A stretch of DNA of 9,131 nucleotides from Deltaproteobacteria bacterium (GTDB lineage: Bacteria > Myxococcota > Polyangia > Polyangiales > B10-G4), in assembly GCA_019312705.1 (NCBI GenBank), contig JAFDCW010000107.1:1-9131 (forward strand), in the 5' to 3' direction. Under the pieces are notes generated by a model. It had not been told where the DNA came from, made no database searches, and saw only the letters and a program-made list of their open reading frames with translations. Below are positions 6,111 to 9,131 of this stretch, piece after piece (the stretch's first letter is position 1; each line of letters starts with the position of its first letter). The position numbers were made by a program, and so were the translations under genes.

Positions 6111-8090
6111 ATGCGATCGATCCACGTTGGCGTCGCCGCCTTGAACCAGACCCCCCTCGCGTGGGCCAACAATCGCGAGAACGTCACCTCGGCTATCGAC
6201 GAGGCGCGATCCGAGGGCGTGCGCGTGCTCTGCCTGCCCGAACTCTGTCTCACCGGGTACGGCTGTGAGGACATGTTCCAGTCCCTCGACGTCGCCCGGC
6301 GCGCGGCTCGAATCCTGACCGAAGAGGTGGCCCCCCGAACCACGGGCATGGTCGTCTCGGTGGGGCTCCCGGTGCACCACCTCGGCGCCGTCTACAACGC
6401 GGCCGCGCTCTGCGTCGACGGGCGGGTCGTCGGCCTGGTCGCCAAACAGAACCTCGCCGGCGACGGTATCCACTACGAGCCCCGGTGGTTCAAGCCCTGG
6501 CCCGTCGGGGAAGTCGCAACCTTCGAACTCGGGGGTGTGACCGTGCCCATCGGTGATCTCGTCTTCGACATCGACGGCGTTCGCCTCGGCTTCGAGATCT
6601 GTGAAGACGCTTGGGTCGCTGCGCGACCCGGGGGGCGGCTCGCTGCGCGCGGCGTCGACGTCGTGCTGAACCCGAGCGCGAGCCACTTTGCCTTCCAAAA
6701 GCAGAAGGTCCGGCGTCGCTTCGTCCTCGAAGGATCCCGAGCCTTCGGAGTGGCCTACCTCTACGCCAACCTTTTGGGCAACGAGGCGGGGCGCGCCATC
6801 TACGACGGCGGCACCATGATCGCTGCCGAAGGGGTGATGCTTCGGGAGGGGCCGCGGTTCTCCTTTGCGCAGTTCTCCATGACCGCAGCGGTCGTCGACG
6901 TCGACGCGATGCGCATGCAGCGCGCGCGACTGTCGAGCTTCAAGCCCGAGGTCGCTCCCGAGGGTGAGGTGAACGTCCCCTTCTCCATCCCCAGCGCCGC
7001 GGCGGAGGGAGCCCCCTTGGTGCGCCCATCGTGGGATTCGGGGCCAACTCACGACGAAGAGGAGTTCACCCGGGCCATGGCCCTCGGGCTCTTCGACTAC
7101 ATGCGGAAGGCGTGCAGCCGCGGCTATGTAGTGAGCCTTTCGGGGGGCGCCGATTCGGCCGCCTGCGCCGTGCTCATCGCTCAGATGGTGGACCAATCGG
7201 TGCGCGAGCTCGGGCTCGATGCCGTGCGCGAGACGCTGGGCCACGTCCCGGGTATCGACGAAGCCGCCGATCCGCGGGGCCTCGTCGGCCTGCTGCTCAC
7301 CACCGCCTACCAGTCGACGAAGAACAGCGGTTCGGTGACCCGGGATGCGGCTCGCCGCCTCGCCGAGGCCCTCGGCTGCACGCACCACGAGCTCGATGTC
7401 GACGACATCGTCACGAGCTACGTCACCAAGGTCGAAGGGGCGCTTGGCCGGAAGCTCGATTGGGAGCACGACGACATCGCCCTGCAGAACATTCAGGCCC
7501 GGGTGCGTAGCCCGAGCGTATGGTTGTTCGCGAATATCGAGTCGAAGATCTTGGTGGCGACCGCGAACCGGTCCGAGGCCGCCGTGGGGTACGCGACGAT
7601 GGACGGCGATACGTCCGGCGGCTTGTCTCCCATCGCCGGCATCGACAAAGCGTTCCTTCGGCGATGGCTACGCTTCATGGAAGAGGTAGGACCCACCGGC
7701 GGTGCGCCGATCCCCGCCCTCGATGCGGTCAACGTCCAGGCGCCTACCGCGGAGCTCCGGCCCCAGGGAGCGGGGCAGACCGACGAGGGGGACCTCATGC
7801 CCTATCCACTGCTCGACGCCATCGAAGACGAGGCGATCGGCGGCAAGAAGCCCCCGGCGGAGGTCCTCCTCTCGGTCGCCGCGCAATTCCCTGAGTTCGA
7901 CGACGACCAACTGCGACTCTGGGTCAGGCGCTTCTTCACGCTCTTCAGCCGCAATCAGTGGAAGCGAGAGCGCTATGCCCCGTCGTTCCACGTCGACGAC
8001 AAGAACCTCGACCCCAAGACCTGGTGCCGTTTTCCGATCCTCTCCGGAGGTTTCCGGGAGGAGCTCCAGGAGATGGACGACGACGAGTGA
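6111..8090 (+). CDS. nadE: Glutamine-dependent NAD+ synthase
   Basis: The 659-residue enzyme makes NAD+ from deamido-NAD+ (nicotinic acid adenine dinucleotide), ATP and glutamine, the last step of NAD biosynthesis, in the cytoplasm. Residues 1 to about 290 are a nitrilase-like glutaminase domain with the Glu-Lys-Cys triad visible as Glu44 (PELCLTGYG), Lys112 (AKQN) and Cys164 (FEICEDAW). The rest is the synthetase domain, with the ATP pyrophosphatase P-loop SGGADS (344-349), the NRSEAAVGYATMDGD segment (486-500) and GGLSPIAGIDK (503-513). The protein is full length for the two-domain form, so glutamine rather than free ammonia is the expected nitrogen source. The ATG at 6111 begins MRSIHVGVAALNQTPLAW, as nitrilase domains of this family do; upstream in-frame TTG starts add unrelated residues. 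There is no strong Shine-Dalgarno. Its stop codon overlaps the GTG of the next gene by 4 bp. Confidence 0.96.
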   Translation: MRSIHVGVAALNQTPLAWANNRENVTSAIDEARSEGVRVLCLPELCLTGYGCEDMFQSLDVARRAARILTEEVAPRTTGMVVSVGLPVHHLGAVYNAAALCVDGRVVGLVAKQNLAGDGIHYEPRWFKPWPVGEVATFELGGVTVPIGDLVFDIDGVRLGFEICEDAWVAARPGGRLAARGVDVVLNPSASHFAFQKQKVRRRFVLEGSRAFGVAYLYANLLGNEAGRAIYDGGTMIAAEGVMLREGPRFSFAQFSMTAAVVDVDAMRMQRARLSSFKPEVAPEGEVNVPFSIPSAAAEGAPLVRPSWDSGPTHDEEEFTRAMALGLFDYMRKACSRGYVVSLSGGADSAACAVLIAQMVDQSVRELGLDAVRETLGHVPGIDEAADPRGLVGLLLTTAYQSTKNSGSVTRDAARRLAEALGCTHHELDVDDIVTSYVTKVEGALGRKLDWEHDDIALQNIQARVRSPSVWLFANIESKILVATANRSEAAVGYATMDGDTSGGLSPIAGIDKAFLRRWLRFMEEVGPTGGAPIPALDAVNVQAPTAELRPQGAGQTDEGDLMPYPLLDAIEDEAIGGKKPPAEVLLSVAAQFPEFDDDQLRLWVRRFFTLFSRNQWKRERYAPSFHVDDKNLDPKTWCRFPILSGGFREELQEMDDDE

Positions 8091-9131
8091 GGGACGCGCC
8101 AGCACCCATCTGGGCCGTCGGGGTTTCCTTGTCGGCGCTCGTGCTGCTTCCTGCGGCCGCCCGCGCCGGCAACGACGACGGCGTGCTCATCGGCAATCCC
8201 GCGGCGATGACTGGGGGCGCCGTCGTCGCGACCGTCGATGACGGCAGCGCGCTTTGGTACAATCCCGCGGGCATTGGGCGGGTCACGACCCACTCCGCCG
8301 ACGTCACGGCGTCGGTGATGGCATTGCGCTACTACCGCTCTCCTGACCTGGTCCGCGGCGTCGGTACTGAAGCCGCCGAAGACGTCGTCGAGTTTCTTTC
8401 GATCCCGAGCGCCCTTTCGTACGTGCGGCCCTTGTCCGAGACCGTGCACATCGGCCTCGGCGTATTCTCCCCGGCCGCGAGCGATATCGTCTTCCGCTCC
8501 GACCTCGATACGCAGCGAATGGGCGTCGAGGGCAAGCTCTCCCTCGCCTCCGTCGATACCGAGTCGCGCTACGTGGGAGTACTGGGAATAGGCTGGACCC
8601 CGCATCCGACGTTCCGCGTCGGTCTGGCGTTCCGGGGCGGCTACTCGTCGACCTTCTCGACGTTTCAGAGCTCCCTGCGCTTCACTGACGCCACCACGGA
8701 CTGGGTCACGGCCGACGCGGATACGACGAGTTCCAGGCTCGGCGACTTCGGCTTCACCCTCGGTGTCGCCTGGGACCCCATCTCGCAGCTCTCCTTCTGT
8801 GTCAGCGTCGAGACGCCATCGGTGGCGCTGGTCGGATTCACGCGGGTCTCGTCGATATCCGTGTTCGCGGAGACCAGCCCCGACGGGACCTTCATCGACG
8901 GCGAAAACACGGATGATGGAAGCCTCGATGCTCAAGCGGACGTCCTCGAGCCCGCGAAAGTGCGCATGGGCGCCGCGTATCGACTGGAGCGCGGGCGGGT
9001 CGAAGTGAACGTCGACCTCCTGATGCCGCTCTTGAGTGAGAATCTCGGCATCGACCGACACCTCCAGGCCAATGTGCGCGTCGGTGGGGTTCACGAGATA
9101 GGTGACGGCCTAGAGCTCGGAGTGGGGCTCT
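8087..9131 (+). CDS. Outer-membrane beta-barrel protein, OMPP1/FadL-like, N-terminal part (runs off the right edge)
   Basis: An open frame starts with GTG at 8087, overlapping the nadE stop as GTGA, and stays open to the window end with 348 codons. Residues 1-27 are a clear signal peptide: a short polar start, a hydrophobic core and the cleavage motif ARA before Gly28. The mature N-terminus carries GSALWYNPAGIGRV, matching the SALYYNPAG pattern typical of OMPP1/FadL/TodX transporters. After it come alternating polar and aromatic or hydrophobic stretches expected of barrel strands (such as VHIGLGVFSP, YVGVLGIGW, FRVGLAFRGGY, FGFTLGVAWDP). The protein probably forms an outer-membrane channel for hydrophobic molecules, but the substrate cannot be read from the sequence. 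A weak AGGAG lies 14 nt before the GTG, so translation may depend on coupling to nadE. The C-terminal end is missing. Confidence 0.85.
   Translation, partial: MRDAPAPIWAVGVSLSALVLLPAAARAGNDDGVLIGNPAAMTGGAVVATVDDGSALWYNPAGIGRVTTHSADVTASVMALRYYRSPDLVRGVGTEAAEDVVEFLSIPSALSYVRPLSETVHIGLGVFSPAASDIVFRSDLDTQRMGVEGKLSLASVDTESRYVGVLGIGWTPHPTFRVGLAFRGGYSSTFSTFQSSLRFTDATTDWVTADADTTSSRLGDFGFTLGVAWDPISQLSFCVSVETPSVALVGFTRVSSISVFAETSPDGTFIDGENTDDGSLDAQADVLEPAKVRMGAAYRLERGRVEVNVDLLMPLLSENLGIDRHLQANVRVGGVHEIGDGLELGVGL

Noticed and set aside
5775..7469. A 564-codon open frame on the minus strand across the start of nadE.
   Set aside because: It is antisense to a convincing NAD+ synthase and crosses the divergent promoter region. 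It shows no recognisable motif and results from GC-biased third positions.
7973..9094. A 373-codon minus-strand open frame opposite the right-edge gene.
   Set aside because: The opposite strand encodes a signal peptide and the OMPP1/FadL motif in one continuous frame. The minus frame looks like a low-complexity shadow.

Overview
This is a GC-rich, gene-dense bacterial window with seven genes, two of them cut by the window edges. I infer a member of the Myxococcota (myxobacteria or relatives). The reasons are the strong GC bias in third codon positions, a Cys-rich lipoprotein with a Ser/Asp/Gly-rich tether, a plausible sigma-54 promoter, and a DUF3516-type helicase. No rRNA, tRNA, CRISPR array, phage gene or complete insertion sequence is visible. 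The taxon is an inference and was not tested against any database.

Layout. At the left edge, on the minus strand, is the N-terminal part of a Pro/Ala-rich lipoprotein (1-349). It diverges from a Ski2/Mtr4-like DUF3516 helicase on the plus strand (556-3087). The helicase meets, tail to tail with a 2-bp gap, a minus-strand operon: a Cys-rich lipoprotein with DSG repeats (5047 down to 4325) followed by a di-haem c-type cytochrome (4337 down to 3090). The two operon genes overlap by 13 bp, which implies translational coupling. A GG-N10-GC element just upstream of the lipoprotein is a candidate sigma-54 promoter.

Further right, still on the minus strand, is an unrecognised protein (5983 down to 5258) whose C-terminal half looks like a degenerate response-regulator receiver domain. 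A small inverted-repeat element with CTAG at both ends sits exactly at its stop codon (5177-5261). Divergent from this gene is a glutamine-dependent NAD+ synthase (6111-8090). Its stop overlaps, as GTGA, the start of an outer-membrane protein of the OMPP1/FadL type (8087 to the right edge).

Functionally, the helicase and the NAD+ synthase are housekeeping enzymes for RNA metabolism and NAD biosynthesis. The cytochrome and Cys-rich lipoprotein form a likely cell-envelope module, possibly redox-active. I see no complete new multi-gene system. The points most worth a second look are the CTAG-ended repeat element, the pseudo-receiver protein, the lipoprotein-cytochrome pair with its sigma-54-like promoter, and the unusual nadE-porin overlap.
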